Positions 1-9,449 of a DNA stretch of 64,000 nucleotides are shown here, piece after piece. The notes below the pieces were generated by a model, which was not told the origin of the DNA, ran no database searches, and saw nothing but the letters and a program-made list of their open reading frames with translations. Both the position numbers and the translations under genes were made by a program. Location: positions 1-64,000 of the forward strand of contig NZ_JANFQF010000014.1 of the NCBI RefSeq assembly GCF_024438035.1, written 5' to 3'. Every line of letters starts with the position of its first letter. Position 1 is the stretch's first letter. This DNA is from Rhodococcus tibetensis (lineage in GTDB: Bacteria; Actinomycetota; Actinomycetes; Mycobacteriales; Mycobacteriaceae).

Positions 1-404
1 GTGGGTGCCCCCGCAATCCATCCGTTCAGCGCACAGCCGCCAGCCCCAGATCGAGCCGGTATCTACATGCTCCCACTTCGCTACAACGCGAACAACGATC
101 CAGGAAGCCGGGCGCGGATCTCGTTTCGGTTCGCCCTTCCGCCGACCCGCCCGAAGACCGGCCACCAATCCTGCAGGCTTCTTGACTGCTCACGCCCTTG
201 TTCACGAGATCCAAAGTGGCGCGCCGTTCCCGATGTAGTGCCTCATCACGTGAAGAACCAACCACGTTGCTTCCGTCTCACGAATTCCATCGCAACCCGG
301 AACTGTCGGGTGTTGCAACGACCAGAGAACCCAAAGCGCCGACCGCGGGGCTCTTCCGTCAGGCCGCGATGATCGGCGTAGCGCTCCGCGCGGGCCGCGG
401 CAAT
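1..404. other. No recognised gene
   Basis: Several short overlapping open frames exist on both strands, as expected in GC-rich DNA. None has a convincing start, ribosome binding site or family motif. I see no RNA gene or repeat here. It could be a degraded gene remnant adjoining the repeat that follows. Confidence 0.4.
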
Positions 405-538
405 GCGGCATTGCGGTGGGCCGCTGGGCGCGCGTACATTGGTATTTCGCGGATCGAGATCGTCGGCAACGATGAAAGACTCGAGAAGCAGAGATCCGGC
501 CGAGAATGTGAACGCATTCCCGGCCGAACCCCTGTCTG
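405..538 (+). repeat. Direct repeat, left copy (A)
   Basis: This segment is repeated in the same orientation at 5012-5147. The last 58 bases (481-538 against 5090-5147) differ at only about three positions. The preceding part is recognisably similar but more diverged. Inside is an imperfect hairpin: CGGCCGAGAATG, a 6-nt loop, then CATTCCCGGCCG. The two copies bracket about 4.5 kb holding lprG-p55 and two broken genes. The repeat may mark a duplication or the ends of a transferred segment; it resembles no insertion-sequence end that I know. Confidence 0.6.
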
Positions 539-693
539 AGGGAAGTCTCAACGGCGCCAGCGCACCCGCAGACGTTCGTGCTGTTCGTCGCGCGCTCGCG
601 CCCGCCGACGGGGCTTCGGATTGGTGTCTCTGTTGGTGTTCTCCTGGTCCGGTTCGAGTCCTTTCGACACTGCCCGGGGAGCTCGCGTGTGGA

Positions 694-1122
694 TTACGTG
701 GCTGCAGCGAGGAGTTCGGCCACCCGGGTACCGATCTCGGTGGTTACTGCCGCCCGCCACGACACCACCTCGACCTGCAGTCGCGGCATGCGATGACGAT
801 GTCCGGCTGCTCGACTCTTGTCGAGCGTCCCGGCCGGGCCCGAATCGACCATCATCGCGCCCACCGCGTTCACCGCACGCAGACGGGAGGTGTCGACAAT
901 CTTGTATTCGGGGTAGCCGCCCGTACAGACCCGGCCAGCACGGATGCGTTCGATCTGCTCCGGGGTTGTCGCCCGCTGCCGGACGACGACATGGACTTCT
1001 CTGCTGTCGTGCTCATCGGCCCACAGGCGCTCGAGGGGGCTGGATCGTCCTCGGGAAGATTCGTACCGGGCGCCGGTGACAGTCCTTCCAGGAATTCCGG
1101 TATTGCCGCCGCGATCGCCGAG
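694..1122 (-). pseudogene. Gene fragment without a start codon
   Basis: On the minus strand, a frame with coding-like composition runs from just after a TGA near 1123-1125 to a TAA at 694-696, about 142 codons. It has no usable start codon near its 5' end. Readable stretches include EVHVVVRQRATTPEQIERI and GGYPEYKIVDTSRLRAVNA. I do not recognise the family. The lack of a start and the position between the repeat and the lprG operon suggest the 3' remnant of a truncated gene. It could also be a fortuitous open frame. Confidence 0.3.
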
Positions 1123-1310
1123 CGATCAAGGACAACTGAGATCGAACCGACAGCGCGGAGTTCGATGCCCGCTCCGCGATACCCGACATCGGGACGAGTA
1201 CCCCGACGGCCCGCCGTAACTCCCTCGGTGTCACCCGGCTGGATCGAACCCACTGCCGCCAACCGCTCACCGCAAGGGGAACCCCCACGCCCAGGTCGCC
1301 GTTCGAGGGG

Positions 1311-2882
1311 TCATGCCGGCTCGGCGATGCTGTTCTCGGCGGAGTCCGGAGCCTTGGGAGGTTGGCGGCTGAGGAACAGGGCCAGCACCGCTCCCGCCGC
1401 GCACACCACCGAGGTGATCAAAAATATCTCGGTGTACTGAGTAAGCAGAGCCCGGTCGACTGCTCCGGTGTACTCGGCCAGCTCCCGTGCCGCCTGCTCG
1501 GGAGGTTTGGCGACGGGGAAGGGCACTTGCAGGTTCGCGGTCAGGCTGTGGAAGCGGTGCAGCCCCCACGCGGATAACGCGGCAACCCCGACGAGCATCC
1601 CGGTCATCCGCGCGACCACCACACCGGCCGAGGCGATCCCGTGCTGGATGGGCGGCACGGCGCGGAGCACCGCAACGGAGAGCGGCGCGATCACCAGGCC
1701 GAGACCTAGCCCAGCGATGGCCAGGTCGGTGTCCAACCGGGGCACCGCAATCGGCCCGACCTGATACGGCGCGGACAGCACGTCCATCGGCCACCGGGCC
1801 ATCCGGAAGTAGCCCGCCGCGGCCAGCAGCATGCCGGCCGCCGCGACCACCCGGTCGCCCAGCCGTGCCGCCAGCAGCCCGCCGAGCAGCGCGCCAACCG
1901 GGAGCGCGGCCAGGAACCGCAGCAGCAGTATGACCGCTCCCCGGTCGTCCCGGTCGAGCAGCGACTGAGCGAACAGGTCGACGTCCACCAGGGTCACCAT
2001 CAGCGCGACGCCTGCCGCTCCGGATACCCCGAGCGCGGCAAGGAATGCGCCCATCTGCACCTCGACCGGGTCGATCAGCCGGGTCTTGGCGCGCAGCTCC
2101 CAGCCGACGAAGGCGATGGCAGCGACACCGACCCCGACCAGCATCGGCCCGCCCCACGGCGGCAGCACCGCGGTGCGCGGGTCCGGGTTGTACAGGCCGA
2201 CGACGGCCAGCCCGAGGGCGACCGCGAGCAGCAGCCCCCCGGCCACGTCCACCCGGACGGGCTCGTGCGCCCGGTCGCGGCGCGGCACCGAAACCTGCAC
2301 CGCGATCATGGCGAGCAAGCCGAGCGGTAAGTTCATCCAGAACACGCCGCGCCAGCCGGCGACGCCGAACGCGCTCGACCACACGGCAAGGCCGGCGATC
2401 GCCACCCCATACAGCGGGCCCAGCACGCTGCCCAGCTCCTGCGCGGCACCCACCGCGCCGAGCACGTTCGACCGCCTGTGGGTTGCCCACAGGTCAGCGG
2501 CAAGCGCCATGGTCACCGGCAGCAACGCCCCACTTGCGACACCCTGGACGACCCGCCCGGCAACGAGCATGGGCAGGTCGTCGGCGAGCGCGGTGACCAC
2601 CGAGCCGACCAGGAACCCGGCGAGGCAGCTCTGCAGCACCAGCTTGCGGCCGAACCGGTCCGATGCCTGGCCGAGCAGCGGCATCGCGGCGATGTAGCCG
2701 AGTAGGTACCCGGTGACGATCGGGGTCACCCGCTCCAGTCGGTTCACCGGGATCAGCAGGTCGTCCATGATCTGCCGGATCATGCTCACCACGACGTAGG
2801 TGTCCAGCGCGCCGAGCAACACGGCGAGCGCCGCGGCGCCGATGGCGACGGTCCTGCTCCGCGGGATCAACTCCACACTCAC
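1311..2882 (-). CDS. MFS efflux transporter, P55-like
   Basis: A 523-residue membrane protein of the major facilitator superfamily, DHA2-like with about 14 hydrophobic segments. The loop after the second helix carries the signature DRFGRK. It sits directly after an LprG-type lipoprotein gene: its GTG start overlaps that gene's TGA stop as GTGA. This arrangement matches the mycobacterial lprG-p55 (Rv1411c-Rv1410c) operon. That pair is known to move triacylglycerides and to support outer-envelope integrity and drug resistance. The same role is inferred here from operon order and family, not from a specific substrate motif. It could be a second, divergent copy, because its neighbours are not the usual ones. 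Confidence 0.8.
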   Translation of the reverse strand: MSVELIPRSRTVAIGAAALAVLLGALDTYVVVSMIRQIMDDLLIPVNRLERVTPIVTGYLLGYIAAMPLLGQASDRFGRKLVLQSCLAGFLVGSVVTALADDLPMLVAGRVVQGVASGALLPVTMALAADLWATHRRSNVLGAVGAAQELGSVLGPLYGVAIAGLAVWSSAFGVAGWRGVFWMNLPLGLLAMIAVQVSVPRRDRAHEPVRVDVAGGLLLAVALGLAVVGLYNPDPRTAVLPPWGGPMLVGVGVAAIAFVGWELRAKTRLIDPVEVQMGAFLAALGVSGAAGVALMVTLVDVDLFAQSLLDRDDRGAVILLLRFLAALPVGALLGGLLAARLGDRVVAAAGMLLAAAGYFRMARWPMDVLSAPYQVGPIAVPRLDTDLAIAGLGLGLVIAPLSVAVLRAVPPIQHGIASAGVVVARMTGMLVGVAALSAWGLHRFHSLTANLQVPFPVAKPPEQAARELAEYTGAVDRALLTQYTEIFLITSVVCAAGAVLALFLSRQPPKAPDSAENSIAEPA

Positions 2883-3592
2883 GCCGGGGGTGTCACCGTC
2901 ACGGGCTTGTCCAGCTCGGACACCACCACGTCGACGGTCGGGGCGTCTGCGCCGTCCGGCTTCGGGAACGTCACCAGCGCTCTGGTCGGCAGGTGCCTGC
3001 CGTCCTCGTCAAGCCAGACCGTGATGTCCACCTCGGACTCGACCCCGGGAACGATGTTGCCCACCGCGTCCTTGTCCGCCCGTCCGGTGATCTTGTACGC
3101 CGGTGTCCCGTCAACCCTTTCCCTCGCCTCGGTCTTCGCATCCGTGATGCTGGTCAGCACCTTCGCGAAGCCCCGGTCCGGGTCGAGGATGGCAGACGGG
3201 TCGTAGTACTCGGCGGTGAGCGAGGACGGATACCGCTGAAAGGTGCCGGTCGGGCCCTTCAAGTACAGCGAGTCGTCGACCAGCACGAATTCACCCTCGA
3301 TCAGCTGGCCGGCCAGGGTCAGCTTCACCGTGCCCTTCGCGCCACCGGCCGGACCGCCCTCCCTGGTCAAATCGCCCTCGGCGGTCTCCACGCTGATGCC
3401 TGGAATCGAGCCGTTGACGGACATCGTGAAGTGTGCGCTCCGGATATCGCGGACGGCGGACGCCGACTCGGCGAGCAGCCCGGCCGCGTCCGGCAGGTTC
3501 GCGCTCCCTGCCGGATCGGTGTCGGTGGTGCAGCCTGTGACTACCGCCGCGCTGAAAGCGAGGGTCCCGAGGAAGATGCGGCGCGTGAGCAT
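2879..3592 (-). CDS. LprG/LppX-family lipoprotein
   Basis: A 237-residue lipoprotein. The N-terminus has a twin-Arg-containing signal ([10 protein letters not shown]) and a lipobox ending VVTGC, with the lipidated Cys at position 21. The rest fits the LppX_LprAFG family, whose members have a large hydrophobic cavity for lipids. The region around residues 85-130 ([21 protein letters not shown]) is typical. It is translationally coupled to the MFS gene that follows (GTGA overlap). The pair probably extracts a lipid from the inner membrane and passes it outward. The ATG start at 3592 is the first in frame with the signal peptide. Confidence 0.8.
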   Translation of the reverse strand: MLTRRIFLGTLAFSAAVVTGCTTDTDPAGSANLPDAAGLLAESASAVRDIRSAHFTMSVNGSIPGISVETAEGDLTREGGPAGGAKGTVKLTLAGQLIEGEFVLVDDSLYLKGPTGTFQRYPSSLTAEYYDPSAILDPDRGFAKVLTSITDAKTEARERVDGTPAYKITGRADKDAVGNIVPGVESEVDITVWLDEDGRHLPTRALVTFPKPDGADAPTVDVVVSELDKPVTVTPPA

Positions 3593-4066
3593 GTCCGCAT
3601 CGTAGGACGCCGGCTCCGAAAACGCCTGGGATTGCGGCCAGAACCGGGTCGTTGTGGCCCGACCCGGTCCCTCGGCCGACCGACATCGCTCTGACGACGG
3701 TTGTTCATCCCTACCGCTCTCCCGCGGTCAGGCTGCGGGTTCGCTTGTCCCATGATTGCGGGGGCGGCAAGCGCTCCGGCGCCAGTTTCAGGGGTTGAGG
3801 CACCCCGGCTCGGATGCTGCCTGATTCGGGTTCGCCCAGTGGCCACGATTCGAAACGCCCAACCGCTGCTGAGCAGTTGAAATGTCACAATAAGGTAATC
3901 GCCACTAGAAACGTATTACGTGCAACGTAATTGCGCTCTTCTGCAACGGCTCCTTCCAACTGCATGGCTACGCTTCTCAGGCGGCCATCCAGGCGGAAGC
4001 GACGCGACCTGCGCCCCCGAGTGTCCGGGAGTACGCACCACAATCGCCATCCAGTGGTGGGTCCGA
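3593..4066. other. Intergenic region upstream of lprG
   Basis: I see no credible gene here. The stretch near 3880-3935 is AT-rich for this genome and contains a perfect 17-bp palindrome, listed separately. The part nearest 3593 should hold the lprG promoter, but I cannot fix its hexamers. Confidence 0.4.
3915..3931. promoter_or_regulatory. Perfect palindrome ATTACGT-GCA-ACGTAAT
   Basis: Seven-base arms are separated by three bases in an AT-rich patch within a GC-rich region. The form is that of a dimeric repressor operator, such as a TetR or GntR type. It lies about 320 bp upstream of lprG and 136 bp from the end of the broken gene at 4067. No regulator gene is adjacent, so the binding protein is unknown. 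Confidence 0.4.
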
Positions 4067-4552
4067 TCATTCGCTGAGGATGTCCCAGTTCTGCAGTTCC
4101 GCCTGCGGGGTGGGTTTGCCGCTCCACGGGAACATGTGGAAGTTCGGGACCTTCAACTCGGCCCCGCTGGTGACATCGCCGTCGGTGAGCCAATAGTTCT
4201 CCACCCACATGGACGACACCTGGTCCCCGAGCGAGGAGTTCCTCACTGCTGTCGCGTACTGGGTGGCGATGGGGCGTAGTTCGTCGGCGGTGTCGACGTT
4301 CGGGGCGCACACCTCGACCGCACCCCGGCCATGCCGGGCTTGTCCGAGTCCGGGGTGACTCGGCCGGCGATGACGGGCAGCCCGTCCGTTGGCGGGACAC
4401 TGGCGACCGCCGTGGCGAGGGCCTGGTCGCGGATCGGTTGTACGGGTGGGGCAGGTGGTGGCAGTGGTGTCGGTTGATGATCCGCCGCATAAGGTCAGGG
4501 CGCCTACGGCGACAGCGAAGATGACCGTGTGGTTGGTTTTCTCGTGTATCAA
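4067..4552 (-). pseudogene. Frameshifted lipoprotein-like gene
   Basis: A TTG at 4552 begins a signal-like sequence ending LTLCGG, with a possible lipobox Cys. The frame then loses sense near 4455. A different frame continues sensibly (PAPPVQPIRDQALATAVAS, then PPTDGLPVIAGRVTPDSDKP) until about 4320. The first frame then resumes (VEVCAPNVDTADELRP) to the stop at 4067. The two compensating one-base shifts, the second in a run of G, imply either sequencing errors or a real pseudogene. The C-terminal third (WVENYWLTDGDVTSG) looks like intact protein. I do not recognise the family. Without the shifts it would be a secreted protein of about 160 residues. Confidence 0.5.
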
Positions 4553-5011
4553 ACTAAACCCGATAGCGATAGCCGGCGTCTTGTTGCCGCCGCTGCTGTA
4601 GACGGTCTCGACCGAGCGCCTCCGCGTGCCGGGCTCATCGCGTATTGAGGTGCCCATCCGCCCTCGTTCGATGAACAGGTCGGTCGCGACCTCGAGTTCG
4701 GTGATGCGCGCGGTCAGCGCTTGGTTCGCCGTCACGAGCCGCATGATCTTCGTGACCCCGACCAGGATCACCCTTCATCGAGCAGCCTACGGATCCGGTC
4801 GATCGCCCCAGGTTCTCGGCGCCGGTTTCGGGTTCGACGAGTGCGCCGGGGCGGGCACCCGCTCGTCCGGAATCAAGGACCTGGATCCCGACCTCTGGCG
4901 CGACGGAGTGTCGGGCCCGCCGGAGACCGGCCGGAGCGCCTTCCGCTGCGCGGTGCCGTTCGGAACACGGTAGGTTGCGGGGTCGTCGTGCGTTCGATGA
5001 ACGACAGATGC
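4553..5011. other. No convincing gene; possible coding remnant
   Basis: On the minus strand the broken gene's frame stays open up to 4771. It encodes a helical, coiled-coil-like stretch (MRLVTANQALTARITELEV). It could be the tail of a regulator or mobile-element gene, but nothing firm identifies it. I see no repeat or RNA gene apart from the direct repeat that follows. Confidence 0.3.
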
Positions 5012-5147
5012 GCGGCGTTGCGGTGGGTCGCCGTGGCCGCGTAGATTGGGATACGCGGATCGAGCGAGTAGCCGGTCACGGTGAATAACTCGAGATGCAG
5101 AGATCCGGCCGAGAATGTGAGAGCATTCCCGGCCGAACCCCTGTCTG
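5012..5147 (+). repeat. Direct repeat, right copy (B)
   Basis: This is the second copy of the sequence at 405-538, in the same orientation. Positions 5090-5147 match 481-538 with about three differences. It contains the same imperfect hairpin around the CGGCCG half-sites. It lies 40 bp beyond the 3' end of the lipase gene at 5188, so it ends at the boundary between the lprG segment and that gene. Confidence 0.6.
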
Positions 5148-5187
5148 GGGCCGCTCGTGGACCGCACAGGTCGAGAATTGTCCCCGG

Positions 5188-6417
5188 TCAGGATTGTTCA
5201 CACGTGTTCGGCGCCGGCTGCCCGGCAAACCGCGCCTCGATCCAGGGCATGACGGGACCCATATCCATCCCGCCGTGGCCCTTTGCCGGATCGAAGATCA
5301 CATCGACAACGGCGCCCTTGGCGCACGCTTCGGCGATCGCGCGGGCGGTCGATTCGGGCCGCATGAATGAATCCATGCCACCGTAACCGATCAGCATCGG
5401 TGCCGCCGCAATGCCCTTCGGCAACGACATCGCATCCAAGAGTTCGCGCAACCGTCCGAGTGCTTCTGGTGTGGCAGGTCTGAGGTCGTCGGCGGAGACG
5501 GTGGTCGCAATCCGTGCTCGTGTCTCGGCGGTGGGGCCGGAACAGGACAGGAGAACATCCCAATTCTGCGCCACCACACCGCGGCGATACTCGTCGAGGT
5601 CGAGCCCGGGATGTGATCTCTCGAGCGTTGCCAGCACCCACTGCAAGACCAACACCTGCTCGGTGGTCAGGGTACCGGTGGCCGCGGCGTCGGCCAGTCC
5701 GCGTAGGTTCGCCAAGGGCGACATTGCCACGGTCCCCACCAGGTTCAATCCCTGTCCGTACTCGCGCGCGAGCTCGTTTGCTGCCCAGGAGGCCTGGCCG
5801 CCCTGGGAGTACCCGAACCCCAACCAACGGTCGGATGTGTCTGGAATCATCTGCCGGGAGGCGCGAACGGCGTCGATGACGTTGTAGCCCTCGGTGGTCG
5901 GGTCGAGATAGGGGTGGAATCCGGGTCCGCCCAATCCCTGGTAGTCGGGAACGGCGACGACGTAACCGCGGCGGAGAAACTCACTCACCAGCAAGGACGA
6001 GCCCAGCAGCTGACTGTCCTTCGAGGGTGCGCACTCCTGCTGGATCCCGGTGGTTCCGTGCGCCAACGCGATGATCGGCCACCCGTCTTCCGGCGCGTTT
6101 CCCTGGGGAGCGAACACCGATCCCGAGACCTCGGTAATGGATCCGTCGACGCCGCTGGTGGAAAGGTAGGTTACCCGCGCGGTCAGTGCCGCCAGTTTGA
6201 CGATTCGACGGTCGATGGTGGGGATCTCGACCGCGCGTAGCACCGCCCCCGGGCCTGTCGCGTCCGATGGGATCGGCACAGTTGTTTCCGAGGTGCGATT
6301 ACCGTCGTCGGAGTATCCGGACCCGGCGCCGCACGCAGCCACTGACGTCAATGCGAAGGCGGCCGCGGTCGCGATTCCGAGGATGCAGGGGAGCCGGTGT
6401 CTGCTGTGCCTTATCAC
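5188..6417 (-). CDS. Secretory lipase, lipoprotein
   Basis: A 409-residue LIP-family (secretory lipase, alpha/beta hydrolase) protein. The signal peptide ends in lipobox SVAAC with Cys29, so it is probably anchored on the outer face of the membrane. The nucleophile elbow is GYSQGG (Ser204). Likely acid and base residues follow in YGGMDSF and KGHGGMD. LAHGTTG near residue 120 gives the oxyanion region. The start is GTG at 6417, preceded by GAGGAG at good spacing. Expected activity is hydrolysis of acylglycerols or other esters outside the cytoplasm. No operon partner is evident; the next gene upstream is 75 bp away. Confidence 0.8.
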   Translation of the reverse strand: MIRHSRHRLPCILGIATAAAFALTSVAACGAGSGYSDDGNRTSETTVPIPSDATGPGAVLRAVEIPTIDRRIVKLAALTARVTYLSTSGVDGSITEVSGSVFAPQGNAPEDGWPIIALAHGTTGIQQECAPSKDSQLLGSSLLVSEFLRRGYVVAVPDYQGLGGPGFHPYLDPTTEGYNVIDAVRASRQMIPDTSDRWLGFGYSQGGQASWAANELAREYGQGLNLVGTVAMSPLANLRGLADAAATGTLTTEQVLVLQWVLATLERSHPGLDLDEYRRGVVAQNWDVLLSCSGPTAETRARIATTVSADDLRPATPEALGRLRELLDAMSLPKGIAAAPMLIGYGGMDSFMRPESTARAIAEACAKGAVVDVIFDPAKGHGGMDMGPVMPWIEARFAGQPAPNTCEQS

Positions 6418-6492
6418 CGTTGCGCTCCTCGAGGTGTGAACGCGGAGAACATTATTGGTTTGACCGTCCGCCGTGGTGCGCCGGGCTGCGGG

Positions 6493-7779
6493 CTATGCAC
6501 GGCCGACATTACGCCCTCGGCGCGTCCGCACCGTCAGGACACTGCCCAGCAGCCGTCCGTGTATCCCCTTGATAGTCGCAACTGCGGCTTCGACACGGCC
6601 TCGATGACCACGCCGACTACGACCGACCAGCAACACACCATCGCTCAGTGCCGCGAAGCGCAGCGCGGCGCTTCCATGTAGTACTGGCGGAGTGTCGATG
6701 ACAATGTAGTCATGGGCGTCACGGAGTTGCTTCACGACCTCGCCGATGCCGTCGGCCGCCGCCATCGTGCGCAGTTCCGTCGCTGCTGGATCGGTGACGA
6801 GCACCTCGACCCCGAGTACCCATATCTGCAGGGAGCTCCATAGCGTCGCCGGGTCGTGGAGCACTGTGGTCAGATCCGGGGTGGGCGCGAGGTGCAGTTT
6901 CGCCGCCAACTCTGGGGCCTGGAAGTCACCATCAACGAGCACCACCGTGTGCTCACCCTCGGCGAGCGCCAACGCTAAGTTGGCCGCCACCGTGGTCCGT
7001 CCGTCCTGCGGATCCGCGCTGACGACGGCCACCACCTTCGCCCCGGTTTCGCGGACCTGCACGCACAGCTCGCGGTAGTCCTCCGCCAGTGTCTGCGAGC
7101 TGCCCGCGATGGCCCCCGCCGGCACGGTGCTCATCACTCGGGTGTCCGACGCAATCGCCAACGTGCGGGGATCTCTGATCCGTCGGTCGAGGACCCCGTA
7201 CCCCACCGCCACCAGCAGCCCAAGGACAAGTCCGGCGCCTAGGCTCACGAGCAGGCGGGCAATGGGTGTCGGTTGCGATGCCGCGGGTAGGTGCCCGTAG
7301 TCCACGACCGTGGCGCCCGCGGCAGGCGGGTCGCCCTGTGTGGAGGTTTCCAACTCGTAGACCAACTTGACCAGTTGCTGAGCAGCGGCGTTCGAGATCG
7401 CCCGCGCACGCTCGGGATCCTGGTCGGTGGCGGTGATGTTGAGCAGCACGGTGTCCTCGACCGGGTCGGCGGTGACCTTCGAGGCGACATCCGCGGCGGT
7501 GGTTGGGTCACCCAGTTGATCGGCGACGCGCTCGGCCAGCTGAGGGGAAGCCGCCAGAGCCGCGTAGGACCTCACCCGTTCCCGGGCGAACAGGTCGCCC
7601 TGATACGCCTCGATGACCGCGGGGCCGCCGCCGGCGGTCACGAAGAGTTGCGCGGTGGCCTGATATTTGGGGGGCAGGATGCGGGTCATCAGGAGGGCCA
7701 CCGCTGCCGCCAAGATTCCGAAGAGGACGATAATCCACCAGTTCGCGCGCAGGATACGAAGATAGTCCGAAATCTCCAA
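6493..7779 (-). CDS. Wzz/BY-kinase-like chain-length protein
   Basis: A 428-residue fusion of a Wzz-type domain to a cytosolic ATPase domain. Transmembrane helices are near residues 13-32 and 175-195. Such proteins control polymer length and export in capsule and exopolysaccharide assembly. The ATPase part has a Walker A' strand (VVLVDGDFQAPE) and a Walker B strand (YIVIDTPPV). Its P-loop is odd: SADPQDGRTT has Arg261 where BY-kinases have Lys. It also lacks the usual C-terminal tyrosine cluster. Kinase activity is therefore doubtful, and a structural role is possible. The start is TTG at 7779, with GAGAGGG seven bases upstream. It is divergent from the polymerase gene. Confidence 0.75.
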   Translation of the reverse strand: MEISDYLRILRANWWIIVLFGILAAAVALLMTRILPPKYQATAQLFVTAGGGPAVIEAYQGDLFARERVRSYAALAASPQLAERVADQLGDPTTAADVASKVTADPVEDTVLLNITATDQDPERARAISNAAAQQLVKLVYELETSTQGDPPAAGATVVDYGHLPAASQPTPIARLLVSLGAGLVLGLLVAVGYGVLDRRIRDPRTLAIASDTRVMSTVPAGAIAGSSQTLAEDYRELCVQVRETGAKVVAVVSADPQDGRTTVAANLALALAEGEHTVVLVDGDFQAPELAAKLHLAPTPDLTTVLHDPATLWSSLQIWVLGVEVLVTDPAATELRTMAAADGIGEVVKQLRDAHDYIVIDTPPVLHGSAALRFAALSDGVLLVGRSRRGHRGRVEAAVATIKGIHGRLLGSVLTVRTRRGRNVGRA

Positions 7780-7994
7780 CGCTCATCCCTCTCCGTGCAG
7801 TCGGGCTGTGACCTGCTCTCTTGGAACCGCAGGCCGGTAACCCGCAAGGGGGTCAGTCCGAGTCGAGCGGGTGGCCGCAGGCACTCTCACCGAACCACGT
7901 CGCCTCGCCTACCCGATCACATCTGACGGTCGACGACCAGGAATTGAGCGCAGCACTAGTATCCTCCTTATCACGTGATCCGAGGTGAGATTCC

Positions 7995-9449
7995 GTGCCC
8001 AACCTCTCCGTCCGGCGTCCCCCGTGGAATCGGATCGTCGGCTGGCTGATTACCACCGTTGCGGTGATGGCGTCCGTAGCGGTTCTCAATGGCGGCAGCG
8101 CCCGGGCGGTCGTGCTCGTCTCGGGGTTGCTGTGCCTGCTGGTGGGGGTCTACGTCGTTGCCGCGCATCCCGCCCTGATGCGGAATTCGATGGCTGTGCT
8201 GCTGGGCGCGGCGCCGTTCGCCCGCTTCCCCGTGTTCCCGGCGCCGGTGTTGTTGGCCCTCGGTGGTGGGGTGATCCTGGCGGCGCTGGTGCATCGTGCG
8301 GCGGTCACGCGGGTATCGACGCTCGAGGCGGCGGTGGCGGTACTGGTGGTGGTGTCGGCGCTGTCGGTGTATCCGAACGCGGTCGGCGGCATCGACCTGC
8401 TGCAGTTCTCCGAGTGGCTGATCGCCACCGCGGTGATGTTCGCCTTGCTGCGCCTGCCGGTCGAGCAGCTGGCCACGGTCGGTCGCATGTTCGCCTACGG
8501 CGCCGCCGCCGGAGCGGTCTACGGACTCGTCAACCTGTACGCGGGCGGAGCGGGTCCGGTCGCGCAGGTGTTGGTGGTACTCGGTTACACGCTCCAGGCC
8601 GATACGAGTCGCTATGTGTTCACCGAAGACGATGTCGTCAGCCGACTCGCGGGATCCTTCATCGACCCGAATGCGGCCGGCATCTTCCTCTTCGTCGCAC
8701 TGTTGGTGTGCATCGTCACCGTGTCCGGCCCGCGGAGATGGGTACTCGCCGCGGTGATCGGCGTGGGTTTGACGCTGACGCTGAGCAGAGCGGCCTTCTT
8801 TTCATTGGTGGTCGGTGTCGTCCTGGTCCTGCTGTTTCAGCGCATGAACGCGGGCCGGCGGGTGGCGACGATATGCGCAGCGGTGATCGCGGCCGCACTG
8901 ACCCTGACAGTCCCACGAATCCGAGACCGCCTCTTCGCCTCCTTTGGTGCTCAGGACATTGGATCGTCCGCCCGTTCGGAGGCGTTCGAGCAATACACGA
9001 CAGTCATGGACAATCGTTGGCTGTTCGGCCTGGGCTGGGGCCGGCCGGAGTTCTTCGATGCGGACGCGGCATTCGAGACCAATGTGGTGGCTAATTCCCC
9101 TCTTCTGGCGGTCTACCGAGGCGGCATCTTCACCGGGCTCGCGTTCTGCCTGGTCATCGGCATCGGCATCGCCGTCGCGTATCGGTGCCTGCGCAGCACA
9201 CGCTGGGAATCCGGGATCGTGGGCGGCGGATTCGTCGGGTTCACCCTGGTCGCGCTCCAGTTGGATTATCCCGTGGTCACGATTCCCCAGGTGACCCTGT
9301 CCTTCTCCGTACTCCTGACGTTCCTGGTGTATGCGCAGAGGGCAGCCGAGACCGCGGGCGTCTGCGGAATCACCTCCATGCCCGAAAGTCTGCGAGCACC
9401 GCGAGATGCAGCGGGTAGCAGTACGGCCGGCTCCGATGCACGGGGGTAG
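7995..9449 (+). CDS. O-antigen ligase/polymerase family (Wzy-like)
   Basis: A 484-residue protein with ten or more hydrophobic helices and a large periplasmic-side loop containing LAGSFIDPNAAG and FGLGWGRPEF. This is the pattern of the Wzy_C (O-antigen ligase/polymerase) family. Its probable job is joining lipid-linked repeat units into the exopolysaccharide on the outer face of the membrane. The start is GTG at 7995, with a GAGGTGAG ribosome binding site. A TAGTAT hexamer about 35 bp upstream could be the -10 box. It overlaps the downstream glycosidase gene by 14 bp, indicating co-translation. Confidence 0.75.
   Translation: MPNLSVRRPPWNRIVGWLITTVAVMASVAVLNGGSARAVVLVSGLLCLLVGVYVVAAHPALMRNSMAVLLGAAPFARFPVFPAPVLLALGGGVILAALVHRAAVTRVSTLEAAVAVLVVVSALSVYPNAVGGIDLLQFSEWLIATAVMFALLRLPVEQLATVGRMFAYGAAAGAVYGLVNLYAGGAGPVAQVLVVLGYTLQADTSRYVFTEDDVVSRLAGSFIDPNAAGIFLFVALLVCIVTVSGPRRWVLAAVIGVGLTLTLSRAAFFSLVVGVVLVLLFQRMNAGRRVATICAAVIAAALTLTVPRIRDRLFASFGAQDIGSSARSEAFEQYTTVMDNRWLFGLGWGRPEFFDADAAFETNVVANSPLLAVYRGGIFTGLAFCLVIGIGIAVAYRCLRSTRWESGIVGGGFVGFTLVALQLDYPVVTIPQVTLSFSVLLTFLVYAQRAAETAGVCGITSMPESLRAPRDAAGSSTAGSDARG

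Noticed and set aside
403-1440. A 345-codon plus-strand open frame at the left end
   Set aside because: It runs through the direct repeat and antisense to the MFS gene end. Its composition is Arg/Ser/Pro-rich and nothing resembles a family.
405-5147. The flanking repeats as insertion-sequence ends or attachment sites
   Set aside because: There is no transposase or integrase, the copies are direct rather than inverted, and no tRNA end is duplicated.
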